A DNA stretch of 64,000 nt. Origin: Actinomycetota bacterium (GTDB taxonomy: Bacteria > Actinomycetota > Actinomycetes > Mycobacteriales > Mycobacteriaceae). The stretch lies in NCBI GenBank assembly GCA_018268465.1, contig JAFDWN010000051.1, positions 54,223-118,222 on the forward strand. Direction: 5' to 3'. The translations under genes were made by a program, and so were the position numbers. The notes under the pieces were generated by a model. The model saw nothing but the letters and a program-made list of their open reading frames with translations, had not been told where the DNA came from and made no database searches. Shown here in pieces: positions 36,086-46,223 of the stretch; positions within the stretch are counted from its first letter, which is position 1; each line of letters opens with the position of its first letter.

Positions 36086-36975
36086 CCCGGTTCGCCGATG
36101 TCGACGACGTCATCCGCCGGTTCGACGACCATGACTATCTGCTCGATGTGGGCACCGCGTCGGCGATCTACCTCGCCACCACACTCGGGCGTCCGCTGCT
36201 GCTGGAGGGCGAACCCGGCGTCGGCAAGACGACCGCGGCCAAGACGCTGGCCGAGGTGACGGGCGCGCCGCTGATCCGACTGCAGTGCTACGAGGGGCTG
36301 ACCGCCAGCGAAGCACTCTACGACTGGAACTACCAGCGCCAGCTGTTGAGCATCCGGCTGGCCGAGGCCCGCACGCCGGGTTCCAGCGCAGCGGTGACCG
36401 AAACCGACCTCTACACCGAGGCCTACCTGATCGAGCGGCCGATCTTGCAGTGCGTCCGGCACCGCGGCCCCACGCCGCCGGTGCTGCTGATCGACGAAAT
36501 CGACCGTGCCGACGACGAATTCGAGGCGTTACTGCTGGAATTCCTGGGTGAGGCGGCGGTGACGGTACCCGAACTGGGTACGTTCGTCGCGGAGCGTCCG
36601 CCGGTGGCGGTGCTGACGTCCAACCGCAGCCGCGATCTGCACGACGCACTGCGCCGCCGGTGCCTGTATCACTGGATCGACTATCCCGATCCCGCCCGCG
36701 CCGTTGCCGTGGTCCGCCGCAGCGTGCCGGGCGCGACCACCGCGCTGATCGAGCATGCCGTGCAGTTCGTAGGCGCCACACGCAATCTCGACCTGGATAA
36801 ACAACCCGGCGTCGCCGAGACCATCGACTGGGTGGCCGCGCTGGTGGCCCTCGGGGTGGCCGATCTGGTGAACGCCGGCACCGGCTCCGTGCTCGCCGGC
36901 CTGGGCGCCCTCGCTAAGACGCCCGATGACCGTACCGTGGTCCGTGACGCGCTCATCGAGTACATCTCAGGATGA
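36082..36975 (+). CDS. coxD: MoxR-type AAA ATPase (CoxD-like)
   Basis: A 297-aa AAA+ ATPase of the MoxR family. Walker A is GEPGVGKTT (43-51), Walker B VLLIDEIDRAD near residue 138, and the sensor LTSNRSRDLHDALRRRCLYHW follows. In Oligotropha, CoxD is a MoxR ATPase that helps convert apo-CO dehydrogenase to the sulfurated Mo-Cu form with CoxE. The pairing with a VWA protein (37707-38906) fits the MoxR-VWA partnership. GTG start at 36082. Confidence 0.9.
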   Translation: MTRFADVDDVIRRFDDHDYLLDVGTASAIYLATTLGRPLLLEGEPGVGKTTAAKTLAEVTGAPLIRLQCYEGLTASEALYDWNYQRQLLSIRLAEARTPGSSAAVTETDLYTEAYLIERPILQCVRHRGPTPPVLLIDEIDRADDEFEALLLEFLGEAAVTVPELGTFVAERPPVAVLTSNRSRDLHDALRRRCLYHWIDYPDPARAVAVVRRSVPGATTALIEHAVQFVGATRNLDLDKQPGVAETIDWVAALVALGVADLVNAGTGSVLAGLGALAKTPDDRTVVRDALIEYISG

Positions 36976-36994
36976 CCAAGGGAGGATTTCGCCG

Positions 36995-37699
36995 ATGAAG
37001 ATCGCCAACGAGTTCACCGTCAGTGCACCGATCGAGCGGGCCTGGGATGTGCTCACCGACCTCGAGCAGGTGATCCCCCTGATGCCCGGCGCCTCGATGA
37101 CCGGCCGCGAGGGTGAGGATGTGCTGGGCAAGGTGAAGGTCAAGGTCGGGCCGGTGACCAGTGAGTTCAGCGGGAAGGTCCATTTCGTCGAGCGTGACCG
37201 CGACGCCCACCGCGCGGTGATCGACGGTAAGGGCAAGGAGTCGCGCGGCACCGGCAACGCGGCGGCCACGGTGACCGCGCAGCTGCACGAGGACGGCGAG
37301 CGCACCCGCGTCACCGTCGACACCGACCTCAAGGTCGTGGGCAAGCTCGCGCAGTTCGGCAGCGGGATGCTGCAGCAGGTGTCCGAGAAGCTGCTGGGCG
37401 AGTTCGTCCAGTCGCTGGAGGCGAAACTGGCCGCGGGTACGGCCGGCACCCCCGAGGGCCCGGCCACCGACGGCCAGCGTGGCCCCGAAGGCCTGGCCGC
37501 CGCCGACGACGGCGCCGCACCGCCCGCCCCGCGGCCGGTGCCGCCGCCCGCCGAACCCGCCCCGATCGACCTGCTGGAACTGGCGGGCGGCGGCATGCTC
37601 AAGAAGTACGGTCCGCCGGTGCTGGCCGCGTTCGTGCTCGCCGCCGTCGTGTTCACGCTGGGCCGTCTGCGGCTGGCCAGAAAGCGCTGCCGGCGCTGA
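36995..37699 (+). CDS. coxG: CoxG-like SRPBCC protein with C-terminal membrane anchor
   Basis: A 234-aa protein. Residues 1-145 are a SRPBCC domain (IANEFTVSAPIERAWDVLTDLEQVIPLMPGASMTGREG), a Pro/Ala-rich linker spans 150-200, and one helix lies near residues 208-225 (PVLAAFVLAAVVFTLGRL) before a basic tail. CoxG of Oligotropha anchors CO dehydrogenase to the inner membrane, and this layout suits the same job. ATG at 36995 follows GGGAGG. Matches Rv0369c by position. Confidence 0.88.
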   Translation: MKIANEFTVSAPIERAWDVLTDLEQVIPLMPGASMTGREGEDVLGKVKVKVGPVTSEFSGKVHFVERDRDAHRAVIDGKGKESRGTGNAAATVTAQLHEDGERTRVTVDTDLKVVGKLAQFGSGMLQQVSEKLLGEFVQSLEAKLAAGTAGTPEGPATDGQRGPEGLAAADDGAAPPAPRPVPPPAEPAPIDLLELAGGGMLKKYGPPVLAAFVLAAVVFTLGRLRLARKRCRR

Positions 37700-37706
37700 G
37701 CCGTCG

Positions 37707-38906
37707 ATGACGGTCCCGCTGCTGCTGCCGGGCACCGACCTGGCGGCGTTCGCCGTGGCGCTCGTCGCCAGGCTGCGCCGCGGCGGGGTCCAGGTCGCGG
37801 CCAGCGGGCCGGCCGGATTCGTCGCCGCGATGCGCCACCTCGTGCCGCATTCGCGGACCCAGCTGTACTGGGCGGCGCGCCTGACCCTGCTCAACCGCGC
37901 CGAGGAGTTGCCGGCTTTCGACGCGGTCTTCGGCGCCGTGTTCGCCGATGCGGTGCTCGGCCTCGACCCGGCCGGTATGAAGACCAGCCGCGGATTCCCC
38001 GCCGTCCCCGACCCCGGCGCCCCGGCCGGTGAGGCCACCGCCGCCGGCGCGGGCGGGCTGCCCTGGGTCACCCGCGCGACCGCGGTGTCCCGGCCCGACG
38101 ACGCCGCGGATATCGGGCTGGTGATCCCCGAGGCGCTGCCCAGCCACCTCGCCGGCCGCGCGGACGAGCCGTTCGACCGGTTCGACGAGGACGACCTGCG
38201 CCGGCTGGGCGACTGGCTCGAACATGCTGTCGCCTTGTGGCCGCGGAGGCGCAGTCTGCGCGCCGAAGCCCACCGGCACGGCAAACGGATCGACCTGCGC
38301 GAGACGATGCGGCGGTCCCGCAGCACCGGGTGGGAATCGGTGCTGCTGGCGCGGACCCGGCCGCGGTCGCGCACCCGGCGCGTCGTGCTGGTCTGCGATG
38401 TGAGCCGGTCGATGGCCCCGTACGCGACGGTGTACCTGCATCTGATGCGTGCCGCCGCGCTGCGCCGTGCCGGAGTGCGTCCCGAGGTCTTCGCATTCGC
38501 GACGTCGCTGACCCGGCTGACCGCGGTGTTGTCCCACCGCTCACCCGAGATCGCGCTGGCGCGTGCCAACGACGCCGTCACCGACCGCTACGGCGGCACT
38601 CATCTCGGCCGCAGCATCGGGGAACTTTTGACCCCACCGCACGGAAACGCGTTGCGCGGCGCGGTGGTGATCATCGCCTCCGACGGCTGGGACAGCGACC
38701 CGCCCGAGGTGCTCGACCGTGCGATGGCCCGGCTGAAACGCCGGGCCCACACGCTGGTCTGGCTCAACCCGCGTGCCGCCCGGCCCGGCTTCGCGCCGCT
38801 GGCCGGCTCGATGGCTGCCGCATTGCCCTACTGCGACCTGTTTCTGCCTGCGCACTCGCTGACGGGTCTGCGGGAACTGTTCACGGCGCTCGGCACTCCC
38901 CGCTGA
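37707..38906 (+). CDS. coxE: VWA domain protein (CoxE-like)
   Basis: A 399-aa protein with a von Willebrand A domain in the C-terminal half. The metal-ion-dependent adhesion site is D231-x-S233-x-S235 in VCDVSRSM, with GGTHLGRSI and IIASDGWDSDPPE completing it. CoxE acts with the CoxD ATPase in copper insertion or activation of CO dehydrogenase in Oligotropha. ATG at 37707, seven bases after coxG. Last gene of the cluster; matches Rv0368c by position. Confidence 0.88.
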   Translation: MTVPLLLPGTDLAAFAVALVARLRRGGVQVAASGPAGFVAAMRHLVPHSRTQLYWAARLTLLNRAEELPAFDAVFGAVFADAVLGLDPAGMKTSRGFPAVPDPGAPAGEATAAGAGGLPWVTRATAVSRPDDAADIGLVIPEALPSHLAGRADEPFDRFDEDDLRRLGDWLEHAVALWPRRRSLRAEAHRHGKRIDLRETMRRSRSTGWESVLLARTRPRSRTRRVVLVCDVSRSMAPYATVYLHLMRAAALRRAGVRPEVFAFATSLTRLTAVLSHRSPEIALARANDAVTDRYGGTHLGRSIGELLTPPHGNALRGAVVIIASDGWDSDPPEVLDRAMARLKRRAHTLVWLNPRAARPGFAPLAGSMAAALPYCDLFLPAHSLTGLRELFTALGTPR

Positions 38907-39301
38907 GGGCCTTCCGTCGCGGCCCGGGGACCGCCAAACACCTTGCCGGACAAGGTATTGACGCGATCGTTCATATCGAGCCGCGCGCCGTCACCCGTGC
39001 TGCGACCGGGGTGGGCGCCGAAAGCGAGTAGCGGTCTACTCGGGACGCAGCCGGCGGCGGCGCACAGACTGTGCTGACCCGCGCCGCAGGCATCGAGGAG
39101 GCCGTGTGTGCCGCCCAGCAGAACCGAAAAGTGCCCGCCCGGGTGAGCGCCGGGCATACACTGAGCCGTCACCCAGGGGTGCTTCGGATATCGACGGTGC
39201 AGACGATCGTGACAGACGCCGAACCTCTTACCAGGGCCCGCCGCCACGACGCGACGGACATGGTCCCACGCCGCCCGGCTCACAGATGAGGTAGCGAACC
39301 C
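38907..39301. other. 395-bp intergenic region upstream of the Tc toxin operon
   Basis: No convincing gene is present; short open frames here have no ribosome binding site or recognisable content. ACCTTG-N5-CAAGGT (38940-38956) is an inverted repeat with 6-bp arms that could end the cox transcript or bind a regulator. TTGACG follows at 38958-38963 as a possible -35. GAGG at 39288-39291 is the likely ribosome binding site for the TcA1 ATG at 39302. The long leader suggests a regulated promoter, but no clear site for a named sigma factor was recognised. Confidence 0.5.
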
Positions 39302-42300
39302 ATGATTCCTGTCGTCCCACCGCTGCAGCGCGGCGATCACGGTCCGGCCGTCACGAATCTGACCGACGTCCTCGCCCTGCTCGTCGACCGCGGCGCGATC
39401 CGGGCGCTGACCGACCCGAACAGGCCGACCGCCGCCGAACTGTCCGGACTGGTGGTCAAAGTCAGATCCGAAGGCGCCCAAGCCGAGTTCGGGGACGCCA
39501 CCCGCCAACTCGTGCGCTACTTCCAACTGCAGCACCGACTCGGCGACACCCTGGGCGGCCTCGTCGAGACGACGACCGCCGACTCCCTCAACGCGACGTT
39601 GACCACACTCGGTGTCCTCACATCGCTGCCCGACGGCGCGGTCTCCGGGCGGATCTACAGCGCCGACCGGCCGGGTGTCGATGCCCTGCGCGTGCAACTC
39701 GTCGACCGCAGCGTCGGCGCCGACACCCCCCTCGCCGAGACCACCACCGACGCGGACGGCGGCTATGCGGTGACCTATCCGCAAACCCTCGTCACCCAGC
39801 GGGGTAAAAGCGCCCCCGATCTGCAGGTGCGGGTGCTCGACGGGGCGACGGTGCTGGGCGTGTCGGCGGTGCGTTACGACGCCGCCGCGGTCGAGACGAT
39901 CGACGTCGCCCTGCCCGTCACCGCGACCGGCGCACTGCACAGCGAACACGACGTGCTCGCCGGCGCGATCGGCAGACTCGTCACCGGCCCCATCAAAGAT
40001 CTCCGCGAAGACACCGATCCGACTGGCCGACAAGATATTTCCTACATCGCCAACAAAACGGGCTGGGACGCCCGCGCGGTCGCGCTCGCCGTGCTGGCCG
40101 AGCGGTTCAGCGCGGATACCACCGTGGCGGGCGGCGCCGCCCCCGCGATCGCCCCCGACCTGTTCTACGCACTCTTCCGCGCCGGCCTGCCCGCCGACGA
40201 CACCGTGCTCTACCGGACAGACCCCGGTGCGGTCAAAGACATCTGGACGCAGAGCATCGACCAGGGCGTCATCGCGACGTCGTTCACACCCGTGCTGGAC
40301 ACGGCGGTCAGGGCATGGCGGGAACTCCGAAACCGCGCCGTGCTGACCGCGCCCGCGCCCGCAGCGGTGTCCCCGCTCGCCGACATGCTGGCAGTGTCCG
40401 GACTCCCCGACGCCCAGCAGCAGAGTTTCGCCGCGGCATACACCGAACACCGCGACGACCCGTCGGCGTTGTGGGCGGCCGTCGCGCAGACCGCGGGCCA
40501 GGACACCGCCGCCCGCCTGCAGGTCGACGGCAAACTGGCGTTCCTCACCCTCAACAACGCCGCACTGATGAAGGCAGTGCACAGCGGCGCGGGAACCGGT
40601 GGGATCACCGATACCGGTCAACTCGTGAGCCTCGGGTATCACCACGCCGAGACGTGGCGCTCGGCCCTCACCGCGGACACACCGATCCCGCCGACCATCC
40701 CCGGTGACACCGCCGAGCACCGGCAAGCCAACTACGCCGAATTCCTCGCGGCGGCGGTCCGACTGAGCTATCCGACGGCGGTGGTCGCCGCACTCGTGAA
40801 ATCCGGTGGCTTACCGCTCGCTTCACCCGACGATGTGCACGACTTCCTGGATGCCCAGCAGGGCCGGTTCGACATCGCCACCCAACCCGTCGAACGTTTC
40901 ATCGCCGACCATCGGCTCGACGTCGCGCCCGCCACCGTCACCGAGATCAAACGGCTGCAACGGATCTACCAGATCACCCCCGACGACGCGGCCATGTCGG
41001 CTCTGCTGCGCCGCGGATACGGCGCCGCGCAGCAGATCGCCCGCACGGACCGGGCGACGTTCGTGGCGGGCATCGCCGACGACGTCGGCGGCACCGGACC
41101 CGCCGGCCTCATCTACGACAGAAGCCGTCAGATCCTCGGCGCGACACTCAACATCGCGCTGAGCTACCTCGCCTCGCGCACCGGCATCGCGCTGGGAACG
41201 ACACCGAACCCGGCAGACGCTCCGGCGGGCGGGCAGGTGCTGCAACCCATGCCACGCACCCTCGCCGACGACGGCGCGGTGACCGCGTATCCCACCCTCG
41301 ACAGTCTGCTGGGCAGCCCGGATTTCTGCGCCTGCGACGACTGCCGATCGGTACTCTCACCCGCGGCCTACCTGGTGGACCTCCTGCAGTTCCTCGACCA
41401 CGACCCGACTCCGGCCGAATCGGCCGCCGGAATCGTCAATCCGCAACAGGTGTTGCTGCAACGCCGTCCCGACCTCCAGCACCTCCCGCTGACCTGCGAG
41501 AACACCAACACCGCGCTGCCCTACATCGACATCGTCAACGAGACGCTGGAGTACTTCGTCGCCAACGGCACACAGCCGCTGTCGCTGCGCGACTACACCG
41601 GACACGACACCGACGGTGCCACCGCCGAGGACCTGCTCGCCGGCCCGCCGCACGTGCTCGACGCCGCCTACCCGATCCTGGCCGCCGAACCCTATCCGGC
41701 GCCGCTGCCCTTCGACCGCTCCCTGGCCAACCTTCGGGAATTGTTCTCCGCCTTCGGCATACCGCTGGAAACCGCCATGGAACGACTCCGCGTGACCGAC
41801 GACCTGGACGGCCCGGCGGACACCGTCGACTGGCGCGACATCCTCATCGAGCGCCTGGGGCTCTCACCCGCCGAATACCGGATCCTCACCGATTCCACGG
41901 CGGTGCCGGTGGCGCGGATGTACGGATTCCCCGCCACCACCTCCGACACCGACGTCATCGCGGCCCTGTCCACCTGCGGGTTGTACGTGCGCCGCGCCGG
42001 CGTGAGCTACGACGACCTCGTCGCGATCCTCGCCGCCCACTTCGTCAACCCGGACGGCGCGATCACGCTCGTCGACCCCGATCCGGATGCATCCGGCGCC
42101 GACTTCGGCAGCCTGGAGTTCCGCCAGAACGGAACTCGGCTCGGCGCCGCAGCGTTTCTGCGACTGATCCGGTTCATCCGGTTACAGAAGATGCTCGGCT
42201 GGACCATCGCGCAGACCGACGCTGCGATCTGCGCCCTGCTGCGAACCGATTTCGGCGTACCGCTGGCCGGCGACGTCGATACCCCGGCCCGGCTGGACGC

Positions 42301-45300
42301 CGGGTTCGCGACGCTGTTGCCCCGACTCGCGGTCGTCGTGGCTGTACTCGACGCCCTCGACGCCACCGTCGACACGTCGTTGGGTGCGCTGCTGTCGTGC
42401 TGGGCCGATCTCGGCACCGTCGGCGAGAACTCGCCGTACCGAACGATGTTCGGCAATCCGACGCTGTTGGCCCGCGATCCCGCCTTCGCACCCGACGAGC
42501 ACGGCGGTGTCCTGCAGGACCAGGGCCGCCTGCTGCTCGACCACACCGAAACCCTGCGCGCGGCGTTCAGCCTCACCGCCGCGGAGTTCGCGCTGATCGT
42601 GGATGCGCTCGGATTCGGCGTGGCCACACCGTTGACGCTGCCGACCGTCAGCGCGGTGTATCGGCTGGGATGGCTGGCACGCAGTCTGCGGCTGAGCGTT
42701 CGGGAGCTGACTGCCCTGCTCGGATTGTCGGGTCTGGCACCGTTCGAACTCCCCGACCCGGCCCACCCCGACATCCTCCGGCTGATCCGTCTCGTGCATG
42801 CGATGCGGGATGGTGAACTGCCGACCGCGGCGGCGCTGTATCTCGTGTGGAACGAGGACGTCAGCGGCACATCCGGTCCGGACCCGGTGCACGCGCGCGA
42901 ACTCGCGCGCACCCTGCGGGCGGATATGGCCGCCGTCGACGCCGATTTCACGGCCGCCGCGGGCGCGGGCGATAACGCCGCCAGGGCCCTGATCGCGCAG
43001 GTCTACGGCGACGAAACCGCCGACGACTACTTCGCCCTGCTCGATGACACCGTCGTCCTCGACGTGGCCTACACCCATGCCACATCCACGCTGCCCGCCG
43101 CCGTGCACGCCGCCGACCCCGCCATCGGCTACGACGACTTCGCCCACCGGCTCTCCCACGTCGGGCTGATGGCCTCCGCCGACCACGACGCGCTGCGAGC
43201 CCTGCCGGACACCGTGGGCGAATTCGGCTCTGCCGTAGATGAATTGGACACCATCGGCCGCGACCTCTGCGGCTCGTTCTTCGCGCGCCACCCCGAGCTC
43301 CGACCGCTCTACGACGACTACGTCGCGTCGAGCGCCCCCGCCGACCAGAAACGTTCGGCGCTGCTCGCCGCGTTCCGCCCGGATCTGTCGGACCGGCGTA
43401 AACGCCAGCAGTGCGCGCAGCGGCTCAGCGCGGCGGTGTCGGTGGACCTGACGGCGACCAGACAACTGCTCGACCCGGACTCGGCACGGCTGCCGCTCAA
43501 CGCCGCCGGCGATCCCGGCCGCCCGGCCCTCGACGACGTGATCGCCGTGCAGACACCGGGACTGGCCGCCCGGTTCTACTTCGGCGCGGACACAGGCGGT
43601 ACCGCCGACCTCACCGTCCCGGCGGTCGCCCCGGTCGACTACGCGCCACAGAACGGAAATCCGATCCCCGCGAACACCACGGCCGGACAACCGGTGTCGG
43701 GGGTCTGGAGCGGGTATCTGGAAGCGCCGCAACCCGGGTACCACAACCTCGTCGTCGAAACGGACACGCAGGCGACGGTCTCGCTGGAGATCGACGGGAC
43801 GGCCCTGACCCTGGTGCACGACGGCGCGGTGTGGCGTAACGGCGCGGCCCTGCAACTCACGTCGGGCCGCCTCTACGCCGTCACCCTGACCGTGACCGCC
43901 GTGAAGGACCGACTGCAGTTGATGTGGGAGACACCCAACCGCCCGCGTGAGGTCATTCCCGGTCGCTACCTGTACCCGGATCGCCACCTGGCCGCGTTCT
44001 GCGAGGTCTTCTGGCGGTTCGTCAAGGCCAGCTCGCTGGCCGGGCGGCTCGGGCTGGACAGCGCCGAGATCGCCTATCTGGCAACGTCGCCGGCCTTCGA
44101 AGTGGCCGGTCGGAGCTGGTTGGACGCGCTGCCGGTCGAGGGCGGGCCCGACCGTGCCGCCGCCGCGGCCCTGCTGGCACCCCTGGAGGCGCTGCTGGAC
44201 TACCGCCGCGTCAAGCGGGCGTTGCGGGTCGACGACGACCGGTTGCTGGGGATCCTGACCGACCCGGTCGGCGCGGCTGCCGACGAGTCGCTGTTCGCGC
44301 TGACCCGTTGGGACAGGCCGTCGCTGGCAGCGCTCACCGAGCGGTTCGGCGTGACCGTCGCGGATCTGTCGGACTTCCGCACGTTCGGCAGGATCCACGA
44401 CGCGTTCACCGTCAGCACGCCACTGGGCATCCCGGCCGCCGCACTGATCCGCGCGGCGGGCAACCATCCCGACGGTGCGACCGTTGCGGACTTCGAGGGT
44501 GCGTTGCGGGCCCGCTTCGCGGACGCCGACTGGCGTACGGTGATCCGGCCGGTCAACGACACGATGCGGACCCGTCGGCGAGATGCGCTGAGCGCCTACA
44601 TCCTTCACCAGTTGGGCGGGAACCCCGCGACGGCACACATCGACACCGCCGACAAACTGTTCGAGTACTTCCTGATGGATGTCCAGATGCAGTCCTGCAT
44701 GCTGACGTCGCGTATCCGGCACGCACTGTCCTCGGTGCAGCTGTTCGTCGAACGGTGCCTGATGAACCTCGAATCCGGCGCCGCCGCGCTGCCCGCGAGC
44801 GCCGGGGTCCGATGGTCGTGGATGCGGCGGTACCGGATGTGGGAGGCGAACCGGAAGGTCTTCCTGTGGCCGGAGAATTGGCTCGAGCCCGAACTGCGCG
44901 ACGACAAGTCCGTATTCTTCCGGGACGCCGAATCCCAGCTGCAGCAGTGCGATCTCACCGACGACTCCGCCACCACCGTATTCCTCGACTACCTGGGCAG
45001 GCTGGAAGAGGTCGCCAAGCTGGAGCCGTGCGCCATGTACTACGCCGAGCCCTCGGTGAACTCCGACGCGGTGACTCATGTGGTCGCGCGTACGGCCGGT
45101 GCGCACCGCACGTACTACTCACGCAGGCAGGAGTACGGCGGCTGGACACCGTGGGAGCCGGTCAAACTGGACATCGAGGACAACCCGGTGTTGCTCACCC
45201 TGTGGCGGGGCAGGTTGCTGCTGTTCTGGCTACGAGTGCTCAAGAGCAAACCCGACAACGGCCGCCGCCCCGCGGCGCATCGCAGCCTGGGCAGCCTGAC

Positions 45301-46207
45301 CACAGACGACCTGCCCGGCCAGAGCGATATCGAGGTCAGTGCGGTGCTGTGCTGGAGCGAGTACCGCAACGGGAAATGGCAGCCTGCCAAGACATCCGCG
45401 CTGGACCGGCCGACGATGCTCGACACCATCGTCGTCGACCGCTACGACCGCTCCGCGCTGCGGATCGGCACCGCCACGGAGGGCGACGCGCTGCGGGTGT
45501 ACATCAAGGATGCGCCGACGCGATTCTGGCGCCGCGGCACCGGCGGAATGTTCGAGTTGTGCCAGATCTGGCCGGGGTCGTTCCTCTTCTACAACACCCA
45601 CAGTCTCCCGGTCCGCGGCGACGACGACGTCGTCTACCTTGGCGTCAGCACCGACCATGTCGGTCAGCAGACCGGGATCACGCTGCCCGCCACCATGATT
45701 CCACCGCAACGGCGCGAACTCGCGGGGACCGGTGACTCCGACTTCGCACTGCGCTATGTCAACACCGCCGGTGCCGACCTCACCCGCGACATCCTGCGCA
45801 CCCGGCTCCCGTTCGAACTGGTGACACCGCGCCAGCAGCTGTCGGATCTGTGGGAGTCGCCGATGTTCTTCGCCGACAGCCGAAACGCGTTCCACATCAC
45901 CACCGCCGACCGACCCGTCTGGGTCGGCGGGTTCGGCGGTTACGGACTGCCGGTGGCCGTCGGCGGGATGACAACCGCGGCCATCCCGGCGCTCGTCACA
46001 CCCGCCGGCCCGCCCCCCGAGCCCGCGGTGTGGGCCGGTGCCGACGCGGCAGTGGCCGATCGCGACCTCGTCGATCGCGCGTTGTCCAAGCGGCTGATCA
46101 GTGAGGACGCCTACATCCGCCGAGCACTGCCGACCACCTCCACCGTCGTATTCGGTGACGGCGTGATCGGGCCGACGGGCTCGGTGCCCCGACTCCGCGC
46201 CGACTGA
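39302..46207 (+). CDS. Tc toxin complex TcA subunit, part 1 (receptor-binding/shell)
   Basis: A 2301-aa TcA protein, the large subunit that binds target cells. A peptidoglycan-binding-like helix bundle (about 5-100, LQRGDHGPAVTNLTDVLALL) and a transthyretin-like beta domain (about 115-200) open it. The VRP1 mark SPDFCACDDCRSVLSPAAYLVDLLQFL is near 670-700, a PA14-like sugar-binding domain at about 1420-1555, the ABC-toxin N-region near 1700-1830 (MRTRRRDALSAYIL), and the neuraminidase-like domain from about 1843 (RMWEANRKVFLWPENWLEPELRDDKS). The pore helices and TcB-binding domain are missing and are encoded by the next gene, 16 bases away. No signal peptide. Confidence 0.9.
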   Translation: MIPVVPPLQRGDHGPAVTNLTDVLALLVDRGAIRALTDPNRPTAAELSGLVVKVRSEGAQAEFGDATRQLVRYFQLQHRLGDTLGGLVETTTADSLNATLTTLGVLTSLPDGAVSGRIYSADRPGVDALRVQLVDRSVGADTPLAETTTDADGGYAVTYPQTLVTQRGKSAPDLQVRVLDGATVLGVSAVRYDAAAVETIDVALPVTATGALHSEHDVLAGAIGRLVTGPIKDLREDTDPTGRQDISYIANKTGWDARAVALAVLAERFSADTTVAGGAAPAIAPDLFYALFRAGLPADDTVLYRTDPGAVKDIWTQSIDQGVIATSFTPVLDTAVRAWRELRNRAVLTAPAPAAVSPLADMLAVSGLPDAQQQSFAAAYTEHRDDPSALWAAVAQTAGQDTAARLQVDGKLAFLTLNNAALMKAVHSGAGTGGITDTGQLVSLGYHHAETWRSALTADTPIPPTIPGDTAEHRQANYAEFLAAAVRLSYPTAVVAALVKSGGLPLASPDDVHDFLDAQQGRFDIATQPVERFIADHRLDVAPATVTEIKRLQRIYQITPDDAAMSALLRRGYGAAQQIARTDRATFVAGIADDVGGTGPAGLIYDRSRQILGATLNIALSYLASRTGIALGTTPNPADAPAGGQVLQPMPRTLADDGAVTAYPTLDSLLGSPDFCACDDCRSVLSPAAYLVDLLQFLDHDPTPAESAAGIVNPQQVLLQRRPDLQHLPLTCENTNTALPYIDIVNETLEYFVANGTQPLSLRDYTGHDTDGATAEDLLAGPPHVLDAAYPILAAEPYPAPLPFDRSLANLRELFSAFGIPLETAMERLRVTDDLDGPADTVDWRDILIERLGLSPAEYRILTDSTAVPVARMYGFPATTSDTDVIAALSTCGLYVRRAGVSYDDLVAILAAHFVNPDGAITLVDPDPDASGADFGSLEFRQNGTRLGAAAFLRLIRFIRLQKMLGWTIAQTDAAICALLRTDFGVPLAGDVDTPARLDAGFATLLPRLAVVVAVLDALDATVDTSLGALLSCWADLGTVGENSPYRTMFGNPTLLARDPAFAPDEHGGVLQDQGRLLLDHTETLRAAFSLTAAEFALIVDALGFGVATPLTLPTVSAVYRLGWLARSLRLSVRELTALLGLSGLAPFELPDPAHPDILRLIRLVHAMRDGELPTAAALYLVWNEDVSGTSGPDPVHARELARTLRADMAAVDADFTAAAGAGDNAARALIAQVYGDETADDYFALLDDTVVLDVAYTHATSTLPAAVHAADPAIGYDDFAHRLSHVGLMASADHDALRALPDTVGEFGSAVDELDTIGRDLCGSFFARHPELRPLYDDYVASSAPADQKRSALLAAFRPDLSDRRKRQQCAQRLSAAVSVDLTATRQLLDPDSARLPLNAAGDPGRPALDDVIAVQTPGLAARFYFGADTGGTADLTVPAVAPVDYAPQNGNPIPANTTAGQPVSGVWSGYLEAPQPGYHNLVVETDTQATVSLEIDGTALTLVHDGAVWRNGAALQLTSGRLYAVTLTVTAVKDRLQLMWETPNRPREVIPGRYLYPDRHLAAFCEVFWRFVKASSLAGRLGLDSAEIAYLATSPAFEVAGRSWLDALPVEGGPDRAAAAALLAPLEALLDYRRVKRALRVDDDRLLGILTDPVGAAADESLFALTRWDRPSLAALTERFGVTVADLSDFRTFGRIHDAFTVSTPLGIPAAALIRAAGNHPDGATVADFEGALRARFADADWRTVIRPVNDTMRTRRRDALSAYILHQLGGNPATAHIDTADKLFEYFLMDVQMQSCMLTSRIRHALSSVQLFVERCLMNLESGAAALPASAGVRWSWMRRYRMWEANRKVFLWPENWLEPELRDDKSVFFRDAESQLQQCDLTDDSATTVFLDYLGRLEEVAKLEPCAMYYAEPSVNSDAVTHVVARTAGAHRTYYSRRQEYGGWTPWEPVKLDIEDNPVLLTLWRGRLLLFWLRVLKSKPDNGRRPAAHRSLGSLTTDDLPGQSDIEVSAVLCWSEYRNGKWQPAKTSALDRPTMLDTIVVDRYDRSALRIGTATEGDALRVYIKDAPTRFWRRGTGGMFELCQIWPGSFLFYNTHSLPVRGDDDVVYLGVSTDHVGQQTGITLPATMIPPQRRELAGTGDSDFALRYVNTAGADLTRDILRTRLPFELVTPRQQLSDLWESPMFFADSRNAFHITTADRPVWVGGFGGYGLPVAVGGMTTAAIPALVTPAGPPPEPAVWAGADAAVADRDLVDRALSKRLISEDAYIRRALPTTSTVVFGDGVIGPTGSVPRLRAD

Positions 46208-46223
46208 CAGGAAAGGCCCTGCC

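Noticed and set aside
39071-39289. Small open frames in the region upstream of the Tc operon
   Set aside because: No Shine-Dalgarno and biased composition; more likely untranslated leader DNA.
42182-45106. Long minus-strand open frame (974 codons) antisense to TcA part 1
   Set aside because: Arg/Gly/Val-rich shadow of a GC-rich gene, with no domain content or ribosome binding site; the plus-strand frame has clear Tc domains.
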